In this document: in pieces, positions 54,900 to 62,981 of the stretch
How positions within the stretch are numbered: position 1 is the first letter of the stretch
Layout: each line of letters starts with the position of its first letter
Assembly (NCBI RefSeq): GCF_007827815.1
Contig: NZ_VITH01000004.1
Span: 310,001-374,000 of the forward strand
DNA length: 64,000 nucleotides
From: Azospirillum brasilense
GTDB lineage: Bacteria > Pseudomonadota > Alphaproteobacteria > Azospirillales > Azospirillaceae
Reading direction: 5' to 3'
Program-made: the position numbers and the translations under genes
The notes under the pieces: generated by a model
Told to the model about the DNA's origin: nothing
What the model saw: only the letters and a program-made list of their open reading frames with translations
Database searches by the model: none

Positions 54900-54935
54900 A
54901 AAAGGGCCGCTCCCTTAGACAGGGGCGGCCCTTTT
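54900..54935 (-). terminator. Intrinsic terminator of the DUF1127 gene
   Basis: AAAAGGGCCGCTCC pairs with GGGGCGGCCCTTTT (one wobble) around CTTAGACA. It lies 32 bases after the DUF1127 stop on the minus strand and 36 bases from the plus-strand terminator, insulating the two convergent genes. Confidence 0.88.
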
Positions 54936-54967
54936 CCTTGCGGTCTCCCGCAGCCGTAACGGCGGCA

Positions 54968-55186
54968 TCAAGCCTTCCAGAACGGCTTGCTGATCTCACC
55001 TTCGACGTCGATCTGGGAGATGCCGATGTCGTGCAGCATCCGGTCGTCCAGCCGAGCCAGTTCGCGGCGGGTGATGGTGCGCTGCCGCCACAGGGCGAAC
55101 GTGTCCAGAACGCTGTCCAGCACATACGCCACCGGAGCAGGGCGCAGGGTACGGCCGGCGGGGGCCGTGCGCAGAGCGATTGCCAT
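54968..55186 (-). CDS. DUF1127 domain small protein
   Basis: A 72-residue protein. The C-terminal half holds the DUF1127 motif WRQRTITRRELARLDDRMLHDIGIS (about 39-63), a helix-helix element rich in Arg. The N-terminus is basic and variable. ATG 55186 has AGGA eight bases upstream; ATG 55195 would be too close to that site. DUF1127 proteins of alphaproteobacteria (YjiS-like) include RNA-binding-associated regulators of phosphate and carbon metabolism and stress, often induced strongly. Confidence 0.88.
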   Translation of the reverse strand: MAIALRTAPAGRTLRPAPVAYVLDSVLDTFALWRQRTITRRELARLDDRMLHDIGISQIDVEGEISKPFWKA

Positions 55187-55496
55187 GGTGGTCATCCTAT
55201 CTTTGAAGGTCCCGAGGGGGCCTGCCGGAAGTGGCCGCCGCGCCCTCGCTTTGTGAGAAAGAATATTGCTCATCCCGCGCAAACCCGCCACCGCCATGTG
55301 GGTATGCGAGCCGTGAGCTTTCTCGATAGCTGTCGTAGGAATATCACCGATGCAAGAATAATGGACGAATGCACAGCTTTTGGGCGTCACAAATTGTGCA
55401 GTTCACCAACAAACCGGGTTTGAAACGGAGCGCTGGACAGGCGCCGCGGGGCGTCCTACCTCTGATCCGACCGTCGTCCGACACCGAGTTCTTCCC
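55187..55496. other. 310-bp divergent gap between DUF1127 and HAD genes
   Basis: No gene is called. The sequence is AT-richer than its surroundings. CACAAATTGTG (55388-55398) is a perfect palindrome near the HAD side, within a wider TGCACA (55371) and TGTGCA (55395) pair, possibly an operator. No confident -35/-10 pair was found on either strand. Confidence 0.4.
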
Positions 55497-56183
55497 ATGA
55501 TCGACACCATCGCCTTCGACGGCGACGACACGCTGTGGCACAACGAGTCCCTGTTCTCGATGACGCAGGACCGCTTCCGCGCGCTGCTCGCCAACCACCT
55601 GGCCGATCCCGCGGACATCGACCGGCGCCTGCTGCAGGCCGAGCGCGAGAACCTCCGCGTCTACGGCTACGGCATCAAGGGCTTCGTCCTGTCGATGATC
55701 GAGACGGCGGTGGACCTGACCGACGGGCGCATCGGCGGGCGGGACATCCAGAGCCTCGTCGAGTTCGGCAAGGCGATGCTGGAACACCCGGTCGACCTGC
55801 TCGACGGGGTGCAGGAGGTGGTGGAGGGGCTGTCCGGGCGCTACCGTCTTCTGCTCGTCACCAAGGGCGACCTGTTCGACCAGGAAAGCAAGATCGCCCG
55901 CTCCGGCCTCGCTGGAAAGTTTGACGCCGTCGAGATCGTCAGCGAGAAGGACCCGGCCACCTACCGCCGCTTGCTCGACCGCCACGGGGTGGACCCGGCG
56001 CGCTTCGTCATGGTGGGCAATTCCGTGCGGTCGGACATCCTGCCGGTGCTGGCCGTCGGCGGCCACGCCGTCCATGTGCCCTACCACGTCACCTGGGCGC
56101 ACGAGGTGGCCGAGCCGCCCACCGAGAACTACCGCCGCATCGACAGCCTGCATGGCCTGCCGCCGCTGCTCGCCGCCTGGTGA
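55497..56183 (+). CDS. HAD family hydrolase
   Basis: A 228-residue haloacid-dehalogenase-like phosphatase. Motif I is FDGDDTLWHNE (nucleophile D8, with the acid/base D10), motif II is LLLVTKGD (here T in place of the more common S/T-N), motif III lysine is in VSEKDPATYRRLL, and motif IV is MVGNSVRSDILPVL. The cap is a helical insert at about 17-90. These proteins act as small-molecule phosphatases; the substrate is unknown. The ribosome site is weak. A cupin gene follows by 27 bases. Confidence 0.9.
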   Translation: MIDTIAFDGDDTLWHNESLFSMTQDRFRALLANHLADPADIDRRLLQAERENLRVYGYGIKGFVLSMIETAVDLTDGRIGGRDIQSLVEFGKAMLEHPVDLLDGVQEVVEGLSGRYRLLLVTKGDLFDQESKIARSGLAGKFDAVEIVSEKDPATYRRLLDRHGVDPARFVMVGNSVRSDILPVLAVGGHAVHVPYHVTWAHEVAEPPTENYRRIDSLHGLPPLLAAW

Positions 56184-56210
56184 AAAGAACCTGGTGAAAG
56201 GGAGACCGTG

Positions 56211-56567
56211 ATGAGCTTCGCCCTGCTGACCGACCCCGCCCGCCCCGCCGTGGAGCCCGAGACCGGCGGCCCGGCGCCCGACCGCGTCCTGTCCGGCGCG
56301 CCGGTCTTCACCACCTGGAACGAGTACGAGTCGGCGGACGGCAAACGCTTCGCCGGGGTCTGGCGCTCCACCCCCGGCTCCTGGCGGATCGTCTACGACG
56401 AGTGGGAGCATTGCGAGATCCTGGAGGGCACCAGCACCATCAGCCACGCCGACGGGCGCCGCTGGACCGTCGGCCCGGGGGACCGCTTCACGCTGGAACC
56501 CGGCTTCGAGGGCGTGTGGGAGGTTCTGGAGACCACGACGAAACGCTACGTGGTCATCCTGCCCTGA
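56211..56567 (+). CDS. Cupin-domain protein (DUF861/EutQ-like)
   Basis: A 118-residue single cupin. ATG 56211 is preceded by GAAAGGGAGACCGTG; the adjacent GTG 56208 is a less likely start. The core WRIVYDEWEHCEILEGTSTI (about 61-80), followed by a GPGDRF turn and the closing strand KRYVVILP, matches the DUF861 cupins. The E and H residues in the first motif could bind metal. Function unknown. It probably shares a transcript with the HAD gene and ends at a palindromic repeat. Confidence 0.86.
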   Translation: MSFALLTDPARPAVEPETGGPAPDRVLSGAPVFTTWNEYESADGKRFAGVWRSTPGSWRIVYDEWEHCEILEGTSTISHADGRRWTVGPGDRFTLEPGFEGVWEVLETTTKRYVVILP

Positions 56568-56587
56568 GGAGATCACGCCATCCTTAG

Positions 56588-56704
56588 CCCTCTCCCCTCC
56601 GGGGAGAGGGTGGCCCGGAGGGCCGGTGAGGGGGATGCGCTTTTGCCGGACGCACTGCCGCGCTCACCCCCCTCACCCTAACCCTCTCCCCGGAGGGGAG
56701 AGGG
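56588..56704. repeat. Composite palindromic repeat after the cupin gene
   Basis: CCCTCTCCCC/GGGGAGAGGG hairpins stand at both ends (56588-56610 and 56682-56704). Inside are GGTGAGGGGG near 56626 and CCCCCTCACC near 56667 as a second inverted pair, and GGCCCGGAGGGCC as a third. The architecture equals the element at 46972-47112. It lies between convergent genes and could also terminate both. Confidence 0.78.
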
Positions 56705-56717
56705 AACACCAAGCGCT

Positions 56718-57116
56718 TCAGCCGCGCACCCCGAACAGGTGGACGACGCCCAGGTCGGCGCGGTTCAGAACGACGACCGCTTTGCGCCCGATCTCCACGG
56801 CCAGAACGGCCAGCGCCAGGATCGACACCACCAGGACGATCCGCGCGACGTCGCGCGCCCAGGCGCGGCGCTTGCGCCGCCGGGCCGCCAGATGCGCGGC
56901 CAGCTTTTGCCGCAACGCGCTGCCGCGCCGCCCATAGCCGCGCGTCCATCCACCCCATCCCCGCTCCACGGGCGGCGGCTCATCGGGCGGATCGTTCGGC
57001 GTGGGCGTGGTGGGTACGGGCAGTCCGGCGCCGTTCGCAGGCGGCGAACCGGTGTTGGGCGCGGCGGTTTGGCTGGCGGTCGCGCCGGGCGGGTCGGTCG
57101 CGGTCACGGCGGTCAT
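56718..57116 (-). CDS. Hypothetical membrane protein
   Basis: A 132-residue protein, not recognised. The first 50 residues are Pro/Thr-rich and unstructured. A basic helix (LRQKLAAHLAARRRKRRAWA, about 67-86) then leads into one transmembrane segment, ARIVLVVSILALAVLAVEIG (about 90-109), and a short tail ending VHLFGVRG. A membrane-anchored protein with a basic juxtamembrane helix and a long disordered cytoplasmic arm is suggested. It sits downstream of the DUF971 gene on the same strand. Confidence 0.65.
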   Translation of the reverse strand: MTAVTATDPPGATASQTAAPNTGSPPANGAGLPVPTTPTPNDPPDEPPPVERGWGGWTRGYGRRGSALRQKLAAHLAARRRKRRAWARDVARIVLVVSILALAVLAVEIGRKAVVVLNRADLGVVHLFGVRG

Positions 57117-57256
57117 CCTGCGGCGGAGGAACGGTCGATGAGCCGTTATCTACGCCCTTTTCATGAAAGCGCAACACGCCGCGCCCCGGCGCCCGGAAAG
57201 GCCACACGGAAACCAGCGGGACCGCGACCGAATGCCGCACCCCGCCTTCCGTCTCC

Positions 57257-57661
57257 TCAGCGCCGGCCGCGCGGATCGCGGCTCAGGCCCTTGGCTTCCA
57301 GCTCCGCCAGATACTCCGCCCACAGGCGATCCTGGTCCTCGCCCAGCTCGTACAGCAGCTTCCAGGAGTAGATGCCGCTGTCGTGCAGGTCGTCGAAGAC
57401 GATCCGCAGGGCGTAATGGCCGATGGCCTCCAGGCTCATGATGCCGACGTGGCGGCGGGCCGAGACGGTCTGCTTCTGGCCGGGACCGTGGCCCTGCACC
57501 TCGGCGCTGGGGCTGTGGACGCGCAGGAACTCCGCCGGGTAGGAGAAGGTTTGGCCGTTGTCGAAATCGACCTCCAGCCGCTTCTCCTCCTTCTTCAGCC
57601 GGACTTCCACCGGCCAGTGCTTGGTGCCGAAGGCGTCCGACGCGAATTGCTCGTCGGACAT
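57257..57661 (-). CDS. DUF971 domain protein
   Basis: A 134-residue gamma-butyrobetaine hydroxylase-like N-terminal (DUF971) protein. WPVEVRLKKEEKRLEVDFDN opens the domain, followed by YPAEFLRVHSPSAEVQGHG and the family ending YALRIVFDDLHDSGIYSWKLLYELGE (about 83-108). Stand-alone DUF971 proteins are linked to iron-sulfur cluster or ParA/Mrp-type proteins in other genomes; the exact role is unclear. ATG 57661 overlaps the Trm112 stop (ATGA). Confidence 0.9.
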   Translation of the reverse strand: MSDEQFASDAFGTKHWPVEVRLKKEEKRLEVDFDNGQTFSYPAEFLRVHSPSAEVQGHGPGQKQTVSARRHVGIMSLEAIGHYALRIVFDDLHDSGIYSWKLLYELGEDQDRLWAEYLAELEAKGLSRDPRGRR

Positions 57662-57897
57662 CAGGCGGCTCCCGGCTTCCCGTCGAGGCTGCGGGCCTCG
57701 TCGATCAGCATGATCGGAATGCCGTCGCGGATCGGATAGGCCAGCCCGGCGCGGTCGCTGATCAGCTCGGCGCGCTCGGCGTCGTAGCGCAGCGGCCCCT
57801 TGGTCAGCGGGCAGACGAGGATCTCCAGAAGCTTCGGATCGACGCGCGCCTGCGTCTTGCCGTCGGCGGGCGTGTCGTCGTGGGGGTGGGCGCTCAT
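57661..57897 (-). CDS. Trm112 family protein
   Basis: A 78-residue Trm112/YcaR-like protein. [20 protein letters not shown] and [18 protein letters not shown] are diagnostic. One zinc-type Cys (in VCP) remains; the other positions of a four-Cys site are absent, as usual for the bacterial short form. Trm112 proteins activate methyltransferases for tRNA, rRNA or release factors in eukaryotes and archaea; the bacterial partner is unknown. Confidence 0.93.
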   Translation of the reverse strand: MSAHPHDDTPADGKTQARVDPKLLEILVCPLTKGPLRYDAERAELISDRAGLAYPIRDGIPIMLIDEARSLDGKPGAA

Positions 57898-57944
57898 GGA
57901 TCGGGCCTCGCAGTCGGAAAGTGCAGTGTCGGTCGAAGGAACGG

Positions 57945-58634
57945 TCAGTGACGCAGCGCGTTGCCGCCGTCGCCCTCATGGCCGTCGAGAATGGCCATCT
58001 CGACCAGGGCGATCAAGAGCTTCGCGCGCTCCGGCAGGTCCGGCGTCTCCAGAAGGGCCTGCTTTTCGCTGGGCGAGAAGGGGCAGATCATCGCCAGCGA
58101 GGTGACCAGCCGCTCGTCCGGCGTGCCGTCGATGGCCTTCCAGTCCACCGACAGTCCCTGCATCTTGAAATAGCCCTTCAGCCCAGCCAGCAGACGCGCG
58201 CGGTCGAGCCCGCAACCGTCGGCCCCGCCGCGCTCCAGCGGGTCGATCAGGTCGCCCGAGAAGCGGTCCCAGTCCGCGGCGACCCGGCGGTAGCCGCGCT
58301 GGCCCTCCAGCTCCCGCATGATGGCGAAGCGGCTGACCCCGGTCAGGGTGATCAGGTAGCGGCCATCCTCGGTCTCGGCGAAGCTGGTGATGCGTCCGGC
58401 GCAGCCGGTGCCGTAGACCGCCGGCTCGCGCAGGCGGCAGGCCGGATCGGTCGGCTGGACCATGCCGATCATGCGGTCGCCGGCCAGCGCGTCCTCGACC
58501 ATCGCGAGGTAGCGCGGCTCGAAGATGTTCAACGGCAGACGCCCGCGCGGCAGCAGCAGGACCCCCGCGAGCGGGAAGATCGGGAGCTGCCGCGGGAAGC
58601 GGTCCGGTGACGGGTCGATGGGGTTCCGGCTCAT
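57945..58634 (-). CDS. LON peptidase substrate-binding-domain protein
   Basis: A 229-residue protein equal to the N-terminal (LAN) domain of Lon without ATPase or protease parts. [38 protein letters not shown] (about 13-50) is the family start, followed by [19 protein letters not shown] and helical regions. It presumably binds misfolded or tagged proteins as an adaptor or scavenger. It lies with CnoX/YbbN, Trm112 and DUF971 in a common alphaproteobacterial group. Confidence 0.92.
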   Translation of the reverse strand: MSRNPIDPSPDRFPRQLPIFPLAGVLLLPRGRLPLNIFEPRYLAMVEDALAGDRMIGMVQPTDPACRLREPAVYGTGCAGRITSFAETEDGRYLITLTGVSRFAIMRELEGQRGYRRVAADWDRFSGDLIDPLERGGADGCGLDRARLLAGLKGYFKMQGLSVDWKAIDGTPDERLVTSLAMICPFSPSEKQALLETPDLPERAKLLIALVEMAILDGHEGDGGNALRH

Positions 58635-58761
58635 GCGACGAATATAGAACCCCCGAACACGGCGAACAGAGCGACCGCGAACGAAGCGGCCTCCAACGAA
58701 ACGGACTCGAACGAAACAGACTCGCGGCCCGGAGTCGCCCCCGGGCCGCGGGCCTCCGTGA

Positions 58762-59724
58762 TCAGCGGAACAGGATCGAGGACAGGCGGCGGCGGCTCTG
58801 CACCGTCAGCGGGTCGGTCGGGCCGAAGGCCTCGAAGAACTTGACGAGCTGCTTGCGGGCGGCCTCGTCGTTCCAGGCGCGGTCACGGCGCACCAGCTCC
58901 AGAAGCTCGTCCACCGCGGCTTCGCGCCGGCCGGCGGCGAACAGGGCGAGCGCGAGGTCGAAGCGGGCCTCGTGGTCGTCCTCGTTGCGGGCGACCTTTT
59001 CCGTCAGCTCCGGGATCGGGCCGGCGTTGGCGGCCTGCTCGGCGACCTCCAGCGCGCTGCGCACCGCGGCGATCTCCTTGTCCTTGGCGATCTGCTCGGG
59101 CACCTTGTCGAGCATCTGCTTGGCGCGGGCCAGCTCGTCGTTGACGATCAGGCAGCGGACCAGCCCGGCGTAGGCCACGGCGTTCAGGTTCTCCGGATCG
59201 GCCTGCAGGATCTCGCCGTAGATCTCCGACGCGGTCTGGGTATCGCCGGCCTCCAGCGCCTCCTTGGCCTGGGCCAGCGCCTCCTCCAGGATGTCGCCCT
59301 CGCCGCCGCCCGCAGCACCGGCCAGCTTCAGCAGCTTCTCCACGAAGGCCTTCACCTGCGACTCCGGCAGGGCGCCCATGAAGCCGTCGACCGGACGCCC
59401 CTGGAAGAAGGCGTAGACCGCCGGGATCGACTGCACGCGCAGCTGCGAGGCGATCATCGGGTCCTTGTCGGTGTCGATCTTGACCAGCCGCACCTTGCCC
59501 TTCGCGGCCAGCACCGTCTTTTCCAGGATCGGGCCGAGCTGCTTGCACGGGCCGCACCAGGGCGCCCAGAAATCGACGATCACCGGCACGGACTGCGACG
59601 CCTCGATGACGTCGGCCATGAAGGCGCGGTCGCTGCTGTCCTTGATCAGGTCACCGGCGGCGGCGGGAGCGGCGCCGGCGGCGACGGGCTTGTTGGCGGG
59701 CGGAATGGAGAACATGGCGGTCAC
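58762..59724 (-). CDS. cnoX: Co-chaperone CnoX/YbbN (thioredoxin-TPR protein)
   Basis: A 320-residue protein. GTG 59724 (MTAMFSIPP) with AAGGGA close by is chosen; ATG 59715 is the alternative. A thioredoxin domain (about 28-135) has FWAPWCGPCKQLGPIL with an intact CGPC pair and the cis-Pro in VQSIPAVYAF. TPR helices fill the C-terminal 180 residues (GDTQTASEIYGEILQADPEN and similar). In E. coli, CnoX has SxxC and passes oxidised clients to GroEL; in Caulobacter the CGPC form acts likewise with reductase activity. Confidence 0.92.
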   Translation of the reverse strand: MTAMFSIPPANKPVAAGAAPAAAGDLIKDSSDRAFMADVIEASQSVPVIVDFWAPWCGPCKQLGPILEKTVLAAKGKVRLVKIDTDKDPMIASQLRVQSIPAVYAFFQGRPVDGFMGALPESQVKAFVEKLLKLAGAAGGGEGDILEEALAQAKEALEAGDTQTASEIYGEILQADPENLNAVAYAGLVRCLIVNDELARAKQMLDKVPEQIAKDKEIAAVRSALEVAEQAANAGPIPELTEKVARNEDDHEARFDLALALFAAGRREAAVDELLELVRRDRAWNDEAARKQLVKFFEAFGPTDPLTVQSRRRLSSILFR

Positions 59725-59769
59725 GTATCCCTTTGCGATCTCGCGTGATAGATGAGCGCACGGGGCGCG

Positions 59770-60336
59770 TTAAGCAAGCGTCGGCTGAGAGTCCGGCGGC
59801 TCCTCGCCGAAGGGCACGATCAGCGGCTCGTGCCCGCCGGCCCGCAGGAAGCGCAGCAGGTCCGCGGCGGCGATGGCGGTGGTGCGGTCGTTCAGCAGCG
59901 GGTGGTAGTTCAGCGGGTCGTGGGCCAGCATCTGCTCCTGCAGCACCACCCTCACCCGCCGCTCGCGGTCGTTGACCACGGAGAAGGGTGTGACCGAACC
60001 CGGCCGCACGCCGAGATGCCGCCACAGCCGGTCGGCCGAGGCGAAGGACAGCCGCGCCGACCCGATCACCTTGTCGAAGCGGTTCAGCTCGACCCGCGCG
60101 TCCTCCAGAGCGACGACCAGCCAGTGCTGCTCCTTCTTGTCCTTCAGGAACAGATTCTTGCAGTGGCCGCCGGGCAGCGCTCCGCGCAGCGCCTTGCTTT
60201 CCTCCACCGTGTGCAGCGGCGGATGGCGGTGGGTCACGGTGCGGATGCCAAGCGCCGCGAGATGCTCCAGGAGCTGCTCCGGGCTCGTCGGCAGCGGCTC
60301 CTCGGCCCTGCCCTCGGGGGTGTCGCGGGTGTCCAT
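59770..60336 (-). CDS. Prolyl-tRNA deacylase (ProXp-ala/YbaK family)
   Basis: A 188-residue trans-editing enzyme that hydrolyses Ala-tRNA(Pro). ATG 60336 opens MDTRDTPEGR. HTVEESKALRGALPGGHCKNLFLKDKK (about 43-69) holds the catalytic Lys region; VTPFSVVND and the ending ADLLRFLRAGGHEPLIV match ProXp-ala. The gene reads away from the divergent tRNA-Gly and stands 45 bases before cnoX on the minus strand. Confidence 0.92.
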   Translation of the reverse strand: MDTRDTPEGRAEEPLPTSPEQLLEHLAALGIRTVTHRHPPLHTVEESKALRGALPGGHCKNLFLKDKKEQHWLVVALEDARVELNRFDKVIGSARLSFASADRLWRHLGVRPGSVTPFSVVNDRERRVRVVLQEQMLAHDPLNYHPLLNDRTTAIAAADLLRFLRAGGHEPLIVPFGEEPPDSQPTLA

Positions 60337-60414
60337 GGAGTCATCTTTAGCGACGCCGGAAACATTCGTCCGGGAAAATCTGTTTGGGCGCCCGAGAAAA
60401 GTGAAACATGACGC

Positions 60415-60442
60415 TTGCATTGCGCCGATCCATGAGTATAGT
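60415..60442 (+). promoter_or_regulatory. Promoter of tRNA-Gly
   Basis: TTGCAT (60415-60420), a 16-base spacer and TATAGT (60437-60442) make a good sigma-70 promoter, about 50 bases before the mature tRNA start. Confidence 0.7.
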
Positions 60443-60499
60443 CCGCCGCACGCCGCCGGACGGCACCGAACAACGGTCCGAACGGCAGCGAAACGGAGC

Positions 60500-60574
60500 G
60501 CGGGCGTAGCTCAGGGGTAGAGCACAACCTTGCCAAGGTTGGGGTCGAGGGTTCGAATCCCTTCGCCCGCTCCA
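60500..60574 (+). tRNA. tRNA-Gly, anticodon GCC
   Basis: A 75-nt tRNA with encoded CCA. The acceptor stem GCGGGCG pairs with CGCCCGC (60564-60570), discriminator T, then CCA at 60572-60574. The anticodon stem CAACC/GGTTG closes the loop TTGCCAA, anticodon GCC at 60532-60534. The T arm contains GGTTCGAATCC. It decodes GGC and GGU, the abundant glycine codons in this GC-rich genome. Confidence 0.97.
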
Positions 60575-61267
60575 TTCTCCCGACGGGGGCGGTGGCCCTT
60601 CGGAGGGAAACAGGACGGTTGATGGAAAGGCTGGACCTTCGGGTGCCGGCCTTTTTCGTTTTTCCCTTCCGCCTCCCCGCGCGTTGCGCTTTCGCAACCG
60701 GCGCCGTCGCTTTGAAACCGAGTCCGCCTGGAACGCCGCGTTTGGACCGTTCCCGTCCACCGGCCGCCACCGTCCCCTCGCCTCTCCCACCACACCAGCC
60801 CCGAACCGACGCAGCCATACAGCGCGCCAGCCGCCGAAAGCCGCAATTTAAAGGCGCAGGCTTCAGCAAATGACATGCCTTTGTAGGTTATTCGCGTCGC
60901 ACATACCGCATATGAAGACGTGAACAAATTTACTCGTTGGCAACCTACTTGCGTATGACCCCCGGAAGGACTAAGCTTCAAAGACGAAACAAATAGAACT
61001 TATATCCGATTAGGGTTGTATGCACCATGGATGGTCTGGTCGCGTCGGACGGGCCGAGCCCGTGACTTTCCCGGATAGGACGTTCCTGTCCGGCCGGCGT
61101 CCGCCGCTCCGGCAACACCGGCCCTCCCCCGCCTGATCGTCACCGGCTCCGCTGTCGTCGCGCTGCGACCGGCGGTGCCGCTGGTCGCGCTTCCAAGCCC
61201 CGCTTCGTACAGCCCCGACGATAAGCCAGCCCAGACGGCAAACCATCCAGACGACGAGGTCCTCCCC
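60575..61267. other. 693-bp gap between tRNA-Gly and the RraA-like gene
   Basis: Apart from the tRNA terminator, no gene is called. A short open stretch from 60592 lacks codon support. The part 60840-61030 is AT-rich and probably regulatory: GTAGGTT (60883-60889) and AACCTAC (60942-60948) form a spaced inverted pair, and TTCAAA (60977) with TATATC (61001), 18 bases apart, is a weak promoter candidate. The remaining 61030-61267 is GC-rich leader. Confidence 0.45.
60626..60656 (+). terminator. Terminator after tRNA-Gly
   Basis: AAAGGCTGG pairs with CCGGCCTTT (one wobble) around accttcgggtg and runs into TTTTTCG. It ends the tRNA transcript about 50 nt after the CCA. Confidence 0.8.
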
Positions 61268-61945
61268 ATGGCTATGCAACGCTACATCGTGAATTTTCCG
61301 CGCCTGTCCCCGGACATGCTGGAGATCTGGAAGACGGTCCCCAGCAGCATCGCGTCCGACGTGCAGAACCGCTGCCAGAGCATGGACGCCCGGATCAAGC
61401 CCTGCGCCCCGGGCATGCGCATCTGCGGGCAGGCCCGCACCGCCGTGTCGATGCCGGGCGACAACAGCATGCTGCTGACCGCCTGCAGCCTGGCCGAGCC
61501 GGGCGAGGTGGTGGTGGTCGCCGGCGCCGGCCTGGAGGAGGTGGCGCTGGCCGGCGAATGGGTGGTCCGCGGCTGCAAGTCGCGCGGCCTGGGCGGTCTG
61601 GTCATCGACGGCTCCGTCCGCGACCTCCAGGAAATCCGGACCATCGGCTTTCCGGTCTTCGCCAAGGGCTCGGTCCCGCGCGGCCCGCACAAGGCCTTCG
61701 GCGGCAAGATGGACGTGCCGGCTGGCGTCGGCGGCATGGTGGTCAACCCGGGCGACCTGATCATCGGGGACGACGACGGCGTGACCGTGGTGCCGCTGGC
61801 CGTGATGGACGAGGTGCTGCGGCGCTGCCTGGAGCTGATGGCCAAGGAGAAGATCTGGTCGCAGCAGCTCGACGCCGGCAAGTCGCTGATGGAGGTGCTG
61901 GGCGTGCCGGAACCGGAAATCGTCGAGACGCCCACCCTGCGCTGA
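61268..61945 (+). CDS. RraA-like 4-carboxy-4-hydroxy-2-oxoadipate aldolase/oxaloacetate decarboxylase
   Basis: A 225-residue class II aldolase of the HMG/CHA aldolase-RraA family. PGDNSMLLTACSLAEPGEVVVV (about 77-98) and GGLVIDGSVRDLQEIRTIGFPVFAKG (about 115-140) are the core motifs, with R124 and D125 in GSVRD the expected substrate and metal residues. It cleaves CHA to pyruvate and oxaloacetate in protocatechuate or gallate breakdown, or decarboxylates oxaloacetate. ATG 61268 is used; 61274 is also possible. Its neighbours are organic-acid transporters, so an enzymatic rather than RNase E-inhibitory role is favoured. Confidence 0.87.
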   Translation: MAMQRYIVNFPRLSPDMLEIWKTVPSSIASDVQNRCQSMDARIKPCAPGMRICGQARTAVSMPGDNSMLLTACSLAEPGEVVVVAGAGLEEVALAGEWVVRGCKSRGLGGLVIDGSVRDLQEIRTIGFPVFAKGSVPRGPHKAFGGKMDVPAGVGGMVVNPGDLIIGDDDGVTVVPLAVMDEVLRRCLELMAKEKIWSQQLDAGKSLMEVLGVPEPEIVETPTLR

Positions 61946-61982
61946 CCCCCGGGCGCTGACCCCCGGGCGCTGACCCCCGGCA
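61941..61982 (+). repeat. Three tandem 14-nt repeats carrying the stop codon
   Basis: GCTGACCCCCGGGC occurs at 61941-61954 and 61955-61968, with a third copy (last bases GGCA) at 61969-61982. The first TGA is the stop of the RraA-like gene. Since the unit is 14 nt long, the three TGA triplets fall in three different frames. Confidence 0.9.
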
Positions 61983-62051
61983 TCCGCCGGACCACGCGCC
62001 CCGGCAACCCGCACAGCCCTTCGAGCCGCCCCAAGACCGGTTTCCGCCGCC

Positions 62052-62981
62052 ATGACGCTCATCTTTCAAATCGTGCTGCCGATGTTCGTCCTGGTCGCGC
62101 TCGGCTTCTACGCCGGGAAATCGGGCAATTTCAGCAACACGGCGGCTCAGGGGCTGTCGCGCTTTCTCGGCATCTACGCCCTGCCCGCCCTGCTGTTCGC
62201 GGCGATGGCCAAGGCGAAGATCCCCGATCCCATCGAATGGGGCTTCGTGGCGTCCTTCTTCGTCGCGGCCTTCATCATCTTCGGGTTGGGTGCGGCCTGG
62301 ATGCTGTCCATCCGGCGGCGGGACGAGGCGGCGATCGGCGGCTTCGCCCCCTCCTTCTCCTCCATCGGCCTGCTCGGCGCGCCGATCCTGATGGACGCCT
62401 ACGGATCGTCGGTGGCCATCCCGGTGATGCTGCTGATCCTGTTCCAGTCACCGCTGCTCTTCACCACCGCGACGATGATCGCCGAGGCGCAGCGGACGGC
62501 GGGCGGGCGGCCGGTCGCCGCCGCGGTCAACGCCGTCAAGGCGACCCTGCTCAGCCCGATGATCCTGTCGATCGTCGTCGGCATGGGCTTCAACCTGAGC
62601 GGCATCCATGTGCCGGACGCGGTCATGAAGGCGGCGGACTACGCCGCGGCCACCGTCCTGCCCTGCGCCTGCTTCACGCTGGGCACCTCGCTGTCCTTCG
62701 GGAAGCTGTCGGGCAAGTTCGGCCAGGCGCTGGTCCTCGCGGTGATGAAGACCGTCCTGCACCCGGTGCTGACCTGGGTGCTGGCGGTGGAGGTGTTCCA
62801 TCTGCCGCCGGACTGGCTGGCCCCCGCCGTGACCGCGGCGGCGCTGCCCATCGGCGTCAACGTCTACGCCTTCGCCGAGCGCTACCAGACGGGGCGGGAG
62901 CTGGTGTCGATGTCGCTCCTGCTGTCCACACTGATGTCCCCGATCTCGATTTCGGTCGCCTTCATGGTGGCGATGGGCTGA
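62052..62981 (+). CDS. AEC family transporter (auxin-efflux-carrier/MdcF-like)
   Basis: A 309-residue permease with about ten membrane helices in two inverted halves. It opens IFQIVLPMFVLVALGFYAGK and has LGIYALPALLFAAMAKAKIP and, in the second half, TAAALPIGVNVYAFAERYQTG, which are typical AEC positions. Bacterial members such as MdcF carry malonate or malate. It follows the aldolase gene by 106 bases on the same strand, fitting import of a dicarboxylate that the aldolase or its pathway uses. Confidence 0.9.
   Translation: MTLIFQIVLPMFVLVALGFYAGKSGNFSNTAAQGLSRFLGIYALPALLFAAMAKAKIPDPIEWGFVASFFVAAFIIFGLGAAWMLSIRRRDEAAIGGFAPSFSSIGLLGAPILMDAYGSSVAIPVMLLILFQSPLLFTTATMIAEAQRTAGGRPVAAAVNAVKATLLSPMILSIVVGMGFNLSGIHVPDAVMKAADYAAATVLPCACFTLGTSLSFGKLSGKFGQALVLAVMKTVLHPVLTWVLAVEVFHLPPDWLAPAVTAAALPIGVNVYAFAERYQTGRELVSMSLLLSTLMSPISISVAFMVAMG

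Noticed and set aside
60592..60873. Possible 93-residue gene after tRNA-Gly
   Set aside because: It starts within the tRNA transcript and runs through the terminator hairpin. There is no ribosome site and the composition is Pro/Arg-rich without a motif.
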